From an uncultured Shimia sp. (lineage in GTDB: Bacteria > Pseudomonadota > Alphaproteobacteria > Rhodobacterales > Rhodobacteraceae), in NCBI RefSeq assembly GCF_947498095.1, contig NZ_CANMJE010000003.1, forward strand, positions 372,001 through 436,000: a stretch of 64,000 nucleotides of DNA, written 5' to 3'. The notes below the pieces were generated by a model. It was given only the letters and a program-made list of their open reading frames with translations. It was not told the origin of the DNA and did not search any database. This document shows, in pieces, positions 27,717-35,653 of the stretch (positions are counted from its first letter, which is position 1; every line of letters begins with the position of its first letter). A program made the translations under genes and the position numbers.

Positions 27717-29516
27717 TTACTGACCGGTGACATTGATCTGGGCGTCAGCGCTGTCCAGAGCCATTGTCGTGTTCAGTGTCACGTGGTGGAACCGCGCATC
27801 GGCAAAGTCATCATGGATCGCAAAGCCAACCGTATAGGTCTTGCCTGCTTCCAGCGCGACATCACCGACCCCTCCGGCCAAGGGACGCGAGAAGACAATC
27901 GTCCACATCCCGGCTGAAAGCGTGGCCTCAGAGGCAAATGCGCCTTCGTTGTTCACCCGGTTCTCCAGAAGATAGCCATTTTCACCGCTACCATCAGCAT
28001 AGACACGCATCAGGTCCATAAAGGTTCCATCCGCGAGATACTGCGCGATTTCGTCTTCGCTCTTCAGCTGATCCCAGCCACCCTGAGCCTTACCACGGCG
28101 GCCTTTGACTTCAACCTTGGTCCGGCTTTCGGTGAGATACTTGGTGATCGTACCTTCTGCTTGCAGGCGTGCGGCCACATCTCCATTGGCAGCAATGGCT
28201 TCAGCACCTGGATCAAACGGCATGTAGGTATTGTCCGCGTGACAGGTGGCCCAGCAACCGGCCTGTTCGCCCATTTCGATACCGTTGCCGGTGATCATCA
28301 TTGCGACTTTGATCTGGTTGTCGGGATCCATCTTGCCGCCGTCCACGAAGGGTGCCGGCGAATGTGGCGTGTCTGGCCATTGCATGCGCACATAAAGGTT
28401 TTCACCGTCATGGGCCGCTTGCACGGTTGCAGCAATTGTGCCGCGCTTGCCGGGGATCGGGGTCGGCTCAAGCTCGTCCTCTTTGCCACCACCACCTGCG
28501 GCGATTTTAGTGCCGATGGCATCCAATTCCGCTGCGTGGCAAGTGGTGCAGGCGTCACCGCCTTTGGTCAAAGGACGGGCGCCGCCGTGCTGCTTGCCGT
28601 TTTGCACAAACTCGAATGATGCCTGACCCGGATAGAACAGGGTCATGTCAGCTTCGGGCACAGCGGCCCAATCGACATTTGGTGCAACCGTACCAGCGGC
28701 GCTGGCAGCTGCCGGGGCAGTGCCCGCGGCTTTGGCTTGCTCTTCAGCCACAGCCGCTTCAACCGCCGAGGCGATCTGTGCCTGCAAGGCCTCTTGCTGT
28801 GCTTTGGCGGCAGCCTTGGTCGCAGCGGCTTCTTCGGCCTCAATCGCCTCAATCTTGGCAAGACTTTCCAGATAGGCCTGCGGCACGTCACGCATAAACT
28901 TGGGGTTCGGCGCTTCCAGAGCTTCCAGATATTCCTCGTCCGCGCGATCACGCAGATCCGAGTGTGCAATACCCTTGTGGCAATCGATACAGGTCTGACC
29001 CGCTTTCATCGCGTTCAAGTGTTGTGCACGCGCACGCGGCTTTTGGAACTCGGGCAGCATGGAATCAAAGTGGTGACAGTTCCGGCATTCTACCGAGTCC
29101 GTCTTTTTCATCCGCTCCCATTCGTTCATCGCGAGTTGCAAGCGGTGCTTGTCGAACTTCTCAGGCGTGCTGATTTTGCCTGTGAGTTTGCCCCAGACCT
29201 CTTTCGAGGCCTTGATCTTGCGGATGATCTTATGCGTCCAGTCCTTGGGCACGTGGCAGTCAGAACAAACGGCGCCAACGCCGGATCTGTTCACGTCGTG
29301 AATGGTGCCCTTATACTCTTCGTACACATAGTCATTCATCTCGTGACACGAGATACAAAACTGTTTGGTGTTTGTGGCTTCCATTGCGGTGTTGAATCCG
29401 CCCCAGAAGATAATACCGGCGACAAAGGCCACCAGGACGCCTCCGATCGGCATGCCCCAGAGGACATAACGCCGCCAGAGGGGCTTTTTCTTTTCCGCTT
29501 CATTGGTCTGGGTCAT
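27717..29516 (-). CDS. nirT: NapC/NirT tetrahaem cytochrome fused to extra haem domain
   Basis: This 599-residue membrane-anchored multihaem cytochrome is about three times the length of ordinary NirT. A membrane helix lies at about 20-40. Four haem sites of the NapC/NirT domain follow: CISCH (54), CSDCH (84), CRNCH (144) and CIDCH (176). An Ala/Glu-rich, probably helical linker spans about 215-278. The C-terminal domain has CTTCH at 323 and a CWATCH (CxxxCH) at 421, and looks like the haem-binding domain of ethylbenzene/DMSO dehydrogenase gamma subunits. It probably carries electrons from ubiquinol to periplasmic partners such as NirS (inference). GGAG lies 7 bases upstream of ATG. Confidence 0.85.
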   Translation of the reverse strand: MTQTNEAEKKKPLWRRYVLWGMPIGGVLVAFVAGIIFWGGFNTAMEATNTKQFCISCHEMNDYVYEEYKGTIHDVNRSGVGAVCSDCHVPKDWTHKIIRKIKASKEVWGKLTGKISTPEKFDKHRLQLAMNEWERMKKTDSVECRNCHHFDSMLPEFQKPRARAQHLNAMKAGQTCIDCHKGIAHSDLRDRADEEYLEALEAPNPKFMRDVPQAYLESLAKIEAIEAEEAAATKAAAKAQQEALQAQIASAVEAAVAEEQAKAAGTAPAAASAAGTVAPNVDWAAVPEADMTLFYPGQASFEFVQNGKQHGGARPLTKGGDACTTCHAAELDAIGTKIAAGGGGKEDELEPTPIPGKRGTIAATVQAAHDGENLYVRMQWPDTPHSPAPFVDGGKMDPDNQIKVAMMITGNGIEMGEQAGCWATCHADNTYMPFDPGAEAIAANGDVAARLQAEGTITKYLTESRTKVEVKGRRGKAQGGWDQLKSEDEIAQYLADGTFMDLMRVYADGSGENGYLLENRVNNEGAFASEATLSAGMWTIVFSRPLAGGVGDVALEAGKTYTVGFAIHDDFADARFHHVTLNTTMALDSADAQINVTGQ

Positions 29517-29658
29517 CTCCAGGCTCCGTTTGGCTTATGTATTGCCTTGTTGTTCAAGGCTTTAGGTTTTTGGATTGTGAGGAGCGGGGGGCAATTTCCG
29601 GGTCTTCTTCGTTGGCCGGGTTGTCCCCCGGTCGCCACAATCCGGCACCGCGTTGAAA

Positions 29659-29687
29659 AGAAGGGCGGGCGCTGGGCCCGCCCTTCT
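29659..29687 (-). terminator. Terminator after nirS
   Basis: AGAAGGGCGGGC and its exact complement form a 12-bp stem with a 5-base loop. Read on the minus strand it ends in TTCTTTTC, starting about 22 bases after the nirS stop. nirS is therefore probably a largely monocistronic message with some read-through. The remaining bases 29517-29658 up to the nirT-like gene show no recognisable box. Confidence 0.75.
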
Positions 29688-29708
29688 AGAGGTCTATGAT
29701 GTCAAACC

Positions 29709-31385
29709 TTAGGTGACGTGGTTCGAACGGTTGTAGACGTTGAACTTACCGGTCGGAGCATACAGCCCTTTGACACGACCGATTTCTTCAAGAGTCTTGG
29801 CGTCGTAGATCACCATTTCACCATTTGGCTCTTTCGAAGTCGCACGGTTCCATTTCGAAACCCAAACTTCGGTGCCGTCTTTGTTGAACTCGAAGTGAAC
29901 AGCAACGTTGCCTTCTTCTTCAGTGATCTGGATCGTTTTCACGATTTCGCCGGTCTCTTTCGAGATGACTTGAACAGATTGCTGAACTTCAACTTCTGGG
30001 TGCTTTGTTTGGTCAGCCCAGTAGTAGTCCGAATTCGGGTGAGTCCGGATGAAGAGGCCTGCGCCGTCAGTTTCGACTTCGTAGCAGGTTTTCCATGCTT
30101 GATCAGGATGACCTTCTGGATCGTTACCCCAAACAGTTACAGTACCTTCACCAAGGTGAGTTGTACCGGCAACGGGGCCACAGTTAGGATCGTCCCAGTT
30201 CGCGCCGGGGCCGGGGTGCGGCAGCGGTGCGGTGTCGATCATGGCTTCCAGCTTGCGCTCTTTGGTGTCGACAACAACCATTTTGTTCGATGCGTTTGCA
30301 GCGATCTGGAAGTAACGACCTGTTGGGTCAAAGAACCCATCGTGCAGGAATTTTGCCGAGTTGATCTTGTCGATCCGCAGGTTGTCGAGATCCGAATAGT
30401 CAACTTGCCACAGTTGGCCAAGTTCTTTTACGGCTACGATCCAGCTGGTCTCATTAGGTGTTGTGTAGATGGCGGCCACACGGGCTTCTTCTACATAGTC
30501 ACCGTCAACGTTCACACCACGTGTCGAAACAACTTTCAGTGGTTCCATGGTCATCGCGTCAACGATGGCGAAGTGTGGAGGCCAGTAAGCGCCACCGATG
30601 ACATATTTACCGTCGCCGGAAACTGCCACGTCGCGGGCGTCATAGCCAATCGAGACTTCCGAAACCAACATCTTGTCTGGGGTTTGCCAGAGGTCGATTT
30701 TGGTCATCTTGCCGTCGCGACCCATGGTGTACCAGAAGCGGCCAGGGTTCTCAGGCTCGGTGACTTTGTGGTGCTCAGACGCTTTCAGAACGTGCACAGC
30801 ATATCCTGTTGGGATGTGTGCCAGAACTTCTTTGGTGTCGCCGTCGATGACAGCTACTTTACCTACGTCACGCTCGATGACGACGAAGAAGTTTTCCCAG
30901 TTGCGGCCATGCAGTGGCTCGGTTGGGTAGTCAGCTTCTTCAACATAGACCTTGCGGGTCTCTTTCATCTGAGCCAGCGACATTTCTGGTGGTTTTGGCG
31001 GATCCATCTGGATGTAGGTCGCCATGTCTTTGATTTCTTGCTCGGTCATAATGTCCGAGAAGTTGTTCATCCCGCCTTCGGTTCCCCAGGCGATGATTTT
31101 TTCAAGGCGTTCCTGACCCAGTTTCAGGGTGCCAGATTCGGTTACAGTACCGTCTGCGTTCTTGCTCTTAACGACAGGCTCAAGGCTTTTGCCGGTAGCG
31201 CCTTTACGCAGAACGCCGTGGCAACCTGCGCAGCGTTCAAAGTACAGCTGTTTGGACGCTTCGAAGGCTTCCTCACTCAAAGAGGGGCCTTCCGCGAGCG
31301 CGGGCGCGGCTGCCGAGCCAAGCAGGAGTGCGAATCCGACTCCTAGTGCCCGACGAGATTTTTTGTAGGTGATTCCAAGCGACAT
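29709..31385 (-). CDS. nirS: Cytochrome cd1 nitrite reductase NirS
   Basis: This 558-residue periplasmic enzyme reduces nitrite to NO. A signal peptide (GVGFALLLGSAAAPALA) is followed by a cytochrome c domain with CAGCH at 52-56 and the eight-bladed haem d1 propeller. Candidate d1-site histidines are in GYAVHVLKASEHH and LPHPGPGANW. I start at the ATG read from 31385, with GGAGAG 6 bases upstream. The frame stays open to 32123 but that would run into divergent nnrS. Two NNR boxes lie upstream and a strong terminator lies downstream. Confidence 0.96.
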   Translation of the reverse strand: MSLGITYKKSRRALGVGFALLLGSAAAPALAEGPSLSEEAFEASKQLYFERCAGCHGVLRKGATGKSLEPVVKSKNADGTVTESGTLKLGQERLEKIIAWGTEGGMNNFSDIMTEQEIKDMATYIQMDPPKPPEMSLAQMKETRKVYVEEADYPTEPLHGRNWENFFVVIERDVGKVAVIDGDTKEVLAHIPTGYAVHVLKASEHHKVTEPENPGRFWYTMGRDGKMTKIDLWQTPDKMLVSEVSIGYDARDVAVSGDGKYVIGGAYWPPHFAIVDAMTMEPLKVVSTRGVNVDGDYVEEARVAAIYTTPNETSWIVAVKELGQLWQVDYSDLDNLRIDKINSAKFLHDGFFDPTGRYFQIAANASNKMVVVDTKERKLEAMIDTAPLPHPGPGANWDDPNCGPVAGTTHLGEGTVTVWGNDPEGHPDQAWKTCYEVETDGAGLFIRTHPNSDYYWADQTKHPEVEVQQSVQVISKETGEIVKTIQITEEEGNVAVHFEFNKDGTEVWVSKWNRATSKEPNGEMVIYDAKTLEEIGRVKGLYAPTGKFNVYNRSNHVT

Positions 31386-31446
31386 GATCACTCTCCGTTT
31401 GCTGGTGAGGCAAGGGCGATATGATGGTCTTTCCCGATTCTGTTCC

Positions 31447-31460
31447 TTGACTTTCGTTAA
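31447..31460 (-). promoter_or_regulatory. FNR/NNR box of nirS
   Basis: TTGACTTTCGTTAA is centred about 68 bases before the nirS ATG. Activation at -41.5 would put the start of transcription about 27 bases before the ATG. It probably binds the Dnr-type regulator encoded at 38977-39684. Confidence 0.7.
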
Positions 31461-31509
31461 CTGCTCTCGCGATTTCGTGAAGTTCACTGCCGAAAATGCC
31501 TGCCAGCCT

Positions 31510-31523
31510 TTGACAAATGTTAA
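31510..31523 (+). promoter_or_regulatory. FNR/NNR box of nnrS
   Basis: TTGACAAATGTTAA lies 124 bases before the nnrS start and 63 bases from the nirS box. It could drive nnrS or act as a second site for nirS. The orientation is assigned by distance only. Confidence 0.6.
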
Positions 31524-31646
31524 GTTCACAAGTTCACGGGACTCTATTGTGTGTGCAAAGGGCGCGCGTGATCTGGCGAGTATTGTCGTCATTGCGCGCC
31601 CTTGATCCGGATCACCTAAGATCCAAAACATGGCGGAGGTCATACC

Positions 31647-32837
31647 GTGACGGTACTCAAGAGGGTTTTCGGAGAAGGCTTTCGCATCTTTTTCCTCAGT
31701 GCGGGCATATACGGTGTTTTGACTGGTAGCGTTTGGGCCTTGTGGTTGATGGCGCAGGATGGGTCCGGTTGGGATCCATTGGTCGCCGCCAATCCGCAGA
31801 TGTGGCACGCCCACGAGATGATCTTTGGCTACGCAACGGCTGCGCTGGGCGGTTTCTTCCTGACGGCAGTTCCTAATTGGACAAATACGCCCGCGGCACG
31901 AATAAACTATCTGACACTCGCCGCTTTGCTGTGGTTGATCGGTCGTGTGGCGATGTGGTTTTCGGGCCTCATCCCTGCCGGCGCGCTCGCGGTTTGTGAT
32001 CTGGCCTTTGTTCCGGTTTTGGGCGTGAAAATCGCGTCGCAGCTGGTTAAGCGCCCCAAACCGCAAAACATGATGTTCCTGGCGATACTCTTGCTGCTTT
32101 GGGCCAGCAATCTGATGGTTCATCTGGACCGGATGGGCGCGATCGAGGATGGCGAATCCGCAGGGCTGCGCGGTGGCCTATTCTCACTTTGTGCGATGAT
32201 TGCAATTCTGGGTGGGCGGATCACACCGGCCTTTACCCGAAATGCCATGAAGCGCGAGGGTGAACCCGAAAATCGCTGGCCAATGTCTTACAAACCTGTC
32301 GAGCGTGCGACAGTTGTCTTGGCGCTGGCATTGCCTGCTCTTGTGATCGCGCAAACGCCCGAAGCCTTGCCTGCCGTGGTAGCCATTGGCCTCGGCCTGC
32401 TTCAGGGCGCCAGGCTGCTGTCATGGCGTGGGGCATGGACACTGCGCCAACCGATTCTTTTTGCGCTGCACCTTGGTCTTGGCATGTTGGGCCTTGGGTT
32501 GTGTCTTTGGGGGCTCGCCGGGCTCGGGCTTGGGGATGAGGTCGCGGCCCTTCATCTTGTTGGAATTGGTGGCGTGGGCGGTATGACATTGGCTGTGATG
32601 AGTCGGGCTTCGCTCGGACATTCCGGACGCCCCCTGACGGCACCGCGTCCGGTGGCACTGGCCTATGGATTGCTGGCACTTACGGCAATTCTGCGCTGGT
32701 GGGGTGCTGGGTTGGAGGGAGACTCCTACCTGCCAGTTATGGCCCTAGTGTCCATCCTCTGGAGCCTCACTTTCCTGCTGTATCTGGTTGCCCTGTGGCC
32801 GACATGGTTGCTCCCGAAGCAACGCGGCGAGACCTAG
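31647..32837 (+). CDS. nnrS: NnrS family haem-copper membrane protein
   Basis: This 396-residue polytopic protein of the NnrS family has about 12 membrane segments. Family blocks seen are NPQMWHAHEMIFGYATAALG (His-rich) and GGRITPAFTRNAM. NnrS proteins are linked to NO stress and denitrification and are thought to bind haem and copper. The exact role is unclear. The start is GTG 31647 with GGAGG 7 bases upstream. It is divergent from nirS and separated from norC by a terminator. Confidence 0.9.
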   Translation: MTVLKRVFGEGFRIFFLSAGIYGVLTGSVWALWLMAQDGSGWDPLVAANPQMWHAHEMIFGYATAALGGFFLTAVPNWTNTPAARINYLTLAALLWLIGRVAMWFSGLIPAGALAVCDLAFVPVLGVKIASQLVKRPKPQNMMFLAILLLLWASNLMVHLDRMGAIEDGESAGLRGGLFSLCAMIAILGGRITPAFTRNAMKREGEPENRWPMSYKPVERATVVLALALPALVIAQTPEALPAVVAIGLGLLQGARLLSWRGAWTLRQPILFALHLGLGMLGLGLCLWGLAGLGLGDEVAALHLVGIGGVGGMTLAVMSRASLGHSGRPLTAPRPVALAYGLLALTAILRWWGAGLEGDSYLPVMALVSILWSLTFLLYLVALWPTWLLPKQRGET

Positions 32838-32864
32838 CCCAATCCCCTTGTTTTTAGCGCTTCT

Positions 32865-32887
32865 CGCCCCAATTTTCGGGGCGTTTT
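32865..32887 (+). terminator. Terminator after nnrS
   Basis: CGCCCC and GGGGCG pair around AATTTTC and are followed by TTTTGCGTTT. It lies 28 bases after the nnrS stop. Confidence 0.7.
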
Positions 32888-32916
32888 GCGTTTGAAACCC
32901 GCTTTCCCACCCTTGC

Positions 32917-32930
32917 TTGACTTTGGTTAA
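32917..32930 (+). promoter_or_regulatory. FNR/NNR box of norCBQDEF
   Basis: TTGACTTTGGTTAA is centred 70 bases before the norC ATG, giving a predicted transcription start about 29 bases before it. Confidence 0.7.
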
Positions 32931-32993
32931 GGAAGATCGGCGGTCTTCTGCCGATAACAGGTGCACTATTAACCTGGCGCAAAGGAGAGCCCA

Positions 32994-33446
32994 ATGCGCG
33001 AAGTCATGACAAAAAGCATGGCCCGAAATATTTTCTATGGCGGGTCCCTGTTCTTCATCATTATCTTCCTGGGACTATCGTTCCACTCACATCGCTATAT
33101 CGTCACAACCTCGACCAACGCGGAGACCCTCACTGAAGAGGTCGCTCTGGGTAAACGGGTTTGGGAAGATAAGGCGTGTATCAACTGTCATACGCTTATG
33201 GGCGAAGGCGCGTACTTTGCTCCTGAACTCGTGAACGTCATGACCCGCTGGGGCGTTGAAGACGACCCAGAGGGCGCTTTCGACACTCTGAAAGGCTGGA
33301 TGGAAGCTCAGCCCACAGGCATCGAAGGCCGCCGCCAAATGCCCAACTTCAATCTTAGTGACGAAGAAATCCGTCACCTGGCCGAATTCTTCCTGTGGAT
33401 CAACACGATCGATACTCAGGATTGGCCGCCGAATGATGCGGGTTAA
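32994..33446 (+). CDS. norC: Nitric oxide reductase subunit C
   Basis: This 150-residue membrane-anchored cytochrome c is the electron-entry subunit of cNOR. One N-terminal helix (about 12-30) leads to the haem site CINCH at 62-66, and the likely Met ligand is in RRQMPNF. AAAGGAG lies 8 bases upstream of ATG. First gene of norCBQDEF. Confidence 0.95.
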   Translation: MREVMTKSMARNIFYGGSLFFIIIFLGLSFHSHRYIVTTSTNAETLTEEVALGKRVWEDKACINCHTLMGEGAYFAPELVNVMTRWGVEDDPEGAFDTLKGWMEAQPTGIEGRRQMPNFNLSDEEIRHLAEFFLWINTIDTQDWPPNDAG

Positions 33447-33459
33447 GGAGGTCTGAACA

Positions 33460-34827
33460 ATGAAATATAAATCTCAAAAAATCGCTCTGGTCTATTTTGC
33501 AGTCGCAATGGGCCTGTTCGCGATCCAGGTTCTGGGCGGTCTCTTGGCTGGCTGGATCTACGTTTCTCCGAACTTCGTGTCTGAACTTCTTCCGTTCAAC
33601 ATCGTTCGGATGCTTCACACCAACTCGCTGATCGTCTGGTTGCTCTTGGGCTTCTTTGGCGCAGCATATTTCCTGATCCCGGAAGAGTCCGAGCGGGAAA
33701 TTCACAGCGAAAAGCTCGCCTATCTCCAACTGGCCATTCTGGTTCTGGGGACCCTCGGCGTGGTTGTCACCTATGTGTTCAACCTGTTCGAAGGTCACTG
33801 GCTGCTTGGTAAAGAGGGCCGCGAGTTCATCGAGCAACCCAAGTGGGTCAAAGCAGGTATCGTCGTTGCCGCGCTGATCTTCCTCTACAACGTCTCCATG
33901 ACGGTTCTGCAGGGTAAGAAAACCGCGATCACCAACATCCTGCTCTTGGGTCTCTGGGGTCTGGCCCTGCTGTTCCTGTTCGCGTTCTACAACCCGCACA
34001 ACCTGGCGCTCGACAAAATGTACTGGTGGTACATCGTGCACCTGTGGGTGGAAGGCACATGGGAATTGGTTATGGCCTCAATCCTGGCCTATCTGATGCT
34101 CAAGCTGACTGGTGTGGACCGCGAGGTCGTCGAGAAATGGCTCTATGTCATCGTCGCTGCTGCCCTGTTCTCGGGCATCCTCGGCACCGGCCACCACTAC
34201 TACTATATCGGCACCCCCGGTTACTGGCAGTGGATCGGCTCGATCTTCTCGTCGCTCGAAGTTGTTCCGTTCTTTGCCATGATGGCCTTTGCCTTTGTCA
34301 TGGTCTGGAAAGGGCGTCGTGACCACCCGAACAAAGCAGCTCTGCTGTGGTCGCTCGGTTGCGGTACGCTGGCCTTCTTTGGCGCAGGCGTCTGGGGCTT
34401 CCTGCACACTCTGCATGGCGTGAACTACTACACTCACGGTACTCAGATCACCGCTGCTCACGGCCACTTGGCCTTCTACGGAGCCTATGTCTGTCTGAAC
34501 CTTGCGATCATCAGCTACGCACTTCCAGTGCTGCGCAACCGTGATCCCTACAACCAGGTTCTCAACATGGTGTCCTTCTGGATGATGACTTCGGGTATGG
34601 TCTTCATGACCTTCGTTCTGACCTTTGCTGGCACCGTGCAAACGCACATGCAGCGTGTTCTGGGCGAATACTTCATGGACGTACAAGACTCGGTTGCCAT
34701 CTTCTACTGGATGCGTTTCGGCGCTGGCGCCGTGGTTGTTCTTGGTGCGATCCTGTTCATCTACGCGATGGCAGTACCGCGCAAAGAAATCATCGAAGCC
34801 GGCTCGGCTGAGACTCCTGCGGAGTGA
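33460..34827 (+). CDS. norB: Nitric oxide reductase subunit B
   Basis: This 455-residue haem-copper oxidase-like subunit with 12 membrane helices reduces two NO to N2O. Conserved haem and FeB ligand regions are visible: MLHTNSLIVWLL, YWWYIVHLWVEGTWE, LGTGHHYYYIG and AAHGHLAFYGAY. The usual glutamates of the FeB site lie in the WVEGTWE and SLEVVPF stretches. AAGGAGG precedes the ATG. norQ overlaps its stop by 4 bases. Confidence 0.96.
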   Translation: MKYKSQKIALVYFAVAMGLFAIQVLGGLLAGWIYVSPNFVSELLPFNIVRMLHTNSLIVWLLLGFFGAAYFLIPEESEREIHSEKLAYLQLAILVLGTLGVVVTYVFNLFEGHWLLGKEGREFIEQPKWVKAGIVVAALIFLYNVSMTVLQGKKTAITNILLLGLWGLALLFLFAFYNPHNLALDKMYWWYIVHLWVEGTWELVMASILAYLMLKLTGVDREVVEKWLYVIVAAALFSGILGTGHHYYYIGTPGYWQWIGSIFSSLEVVPFFAMMAFAFVMVWKGRRDHPNKAALLWSLGCGTLAFFGAGVWGFLHTLHGVNYYTHGTQITAAHGHLAFYGAYVCLNLAIISYALPVLRNRDPYNQVLNMVSFWMMTSGMVFMTFVLTFAGTVQTHMQRVLGEYFMDVQDSVAIFYWMRFGAGAVVVLGAILFIYAMAVPRKEIIEAGSAETPAE

Positions 34828-35645
34828 TGAAAATGGATGGTTCAATGAACCCCGAACTGAAGGGGGCGGCATCCGCCCCCTTCTATCTCGCCCAAAGCGA
34901 CGAATGCGATGTGTTCGAAGCTGCCTCATCCAATAACCTGCCGGTGCTTCTGAAAGGACCAACCGGTTGTGGTAAGACCCGCTTTGTTGCCCACATGGCC
35001 GCAAAACTGGGCCGTCCCCTCTATACAGTTGCCTGCCATGATGACTTGGCGGCTGCTGACCTGATCGGGCGTTATCTGCTGAAAGGTGGAGAAACTGTCT
35101 GGGTCGACGGACCGCTGACCCGCGCTGTGCGCGAAGGGGCGATCTGTTATCTCGACGAAGTGGTCGAAGCACGCAAGGACGTGACTGTGGTGTTGCACCC
35201 GCTCACCGATGATCGCCGCCTCCTGCCCATCGATCGCACTGGCGAAGAACTTGAGGCTGCACCCGGTTTCATGCTCGTCGCGTCGTATAACCCTGGATAC
35301 CAGAATATCCTTAAAACGCTGAAACCATCGACACGTCAGCGTTTCATCTCGGTCGAATTCGATTTCCCCGCACCCAATCTCGAGGAAAAAGTTGTCGCCG
35401 AAGAAAGTGGTCTGGACATTGAGCGGGTGAAACCACTCGTGCGTCTGGCCAACAAATTGCGCGGCCTTAAGGGGCAGGATCTGGAAGAGGGGGTTTCTAC
35501 CCGGCTCGTGGTCTATGCCGCCACCTTGATTGCGCAAGGCATGTCCGTTGATCGCGCCGTGCGCGCGGCGATGGTCGAACCGCTGACTGATGACGAGGAC
35601 ATCAAACGCGGCCTCTTCGATCTTGTCACTGCTGTCTTTGGGTGA
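34824..35645 (+). CDS. norQ: NorQ, MoxR-type AAA+ ATPase
   Basis: This 273-residue AAA+ protein of the CbbQ/NirQ/NorQ family works with NorD to activate NorCB, probably by inserting the non-haem iron FeB. Walker A is GPTGCGKT at 45-52, and Walker B is ICYLDEV. The C-terminal CbbQ domain contains EGVSTRLVVYA. The start overlaps the norB stop (ATGA). Confidence 0.93.
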   Translation: MMKMDGSMNPELKGAASAPFYLAQSDECDVFEAASSNNLPVLLKGPTGCGKTRFVAHMAAKLGRPLYTVACHDDLAAADLIGRYLLKGGETVWVDGPLTRAVREGAICYLDEVVEARKDVTVVLHPLTDDRRLLPIDRTGEELEAAPGFMLVASYNPGYQNILKTLKPSTRQRFISVEFDFPAPNLEEKVVAEESGLDIERVKPLVRLANKLRGLKGQDLEEGVSTRLVVYAATLIAQGMSVDRAVRAAMVEPLTDDEDIKRGLFDLVTAVFG

Positions 35646-35653
35646 GGCCGGTA

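Noticed and set aside
29555-29570. CCTTG-TTGTT-CAAGG inverted repeat upstream of the nirT-like gene
   Set aside because: The spacing does not fit a 14-bp FNR/NNR box and the arms are short.
29718-31346. 542-residue open frame on the plus strand, opposite nirS
   Set aside because: It lies wholly antisense to a convincing nirS with haem site and signal peptide. Its composition looks like the complement of that gene.
31386-32123. N-terminal extension of nirS to about 804 residues
   Set aside because: The added stretch precedes the signal peptide, covers both NNR boxes and runs into divergent nnrS. The ATG at 31385 has a good ribosome site.
34078-35172. 364-residue open frame opposite norB/norQ
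   Set aside because: It spans two real genes on the other strand and has no family features.
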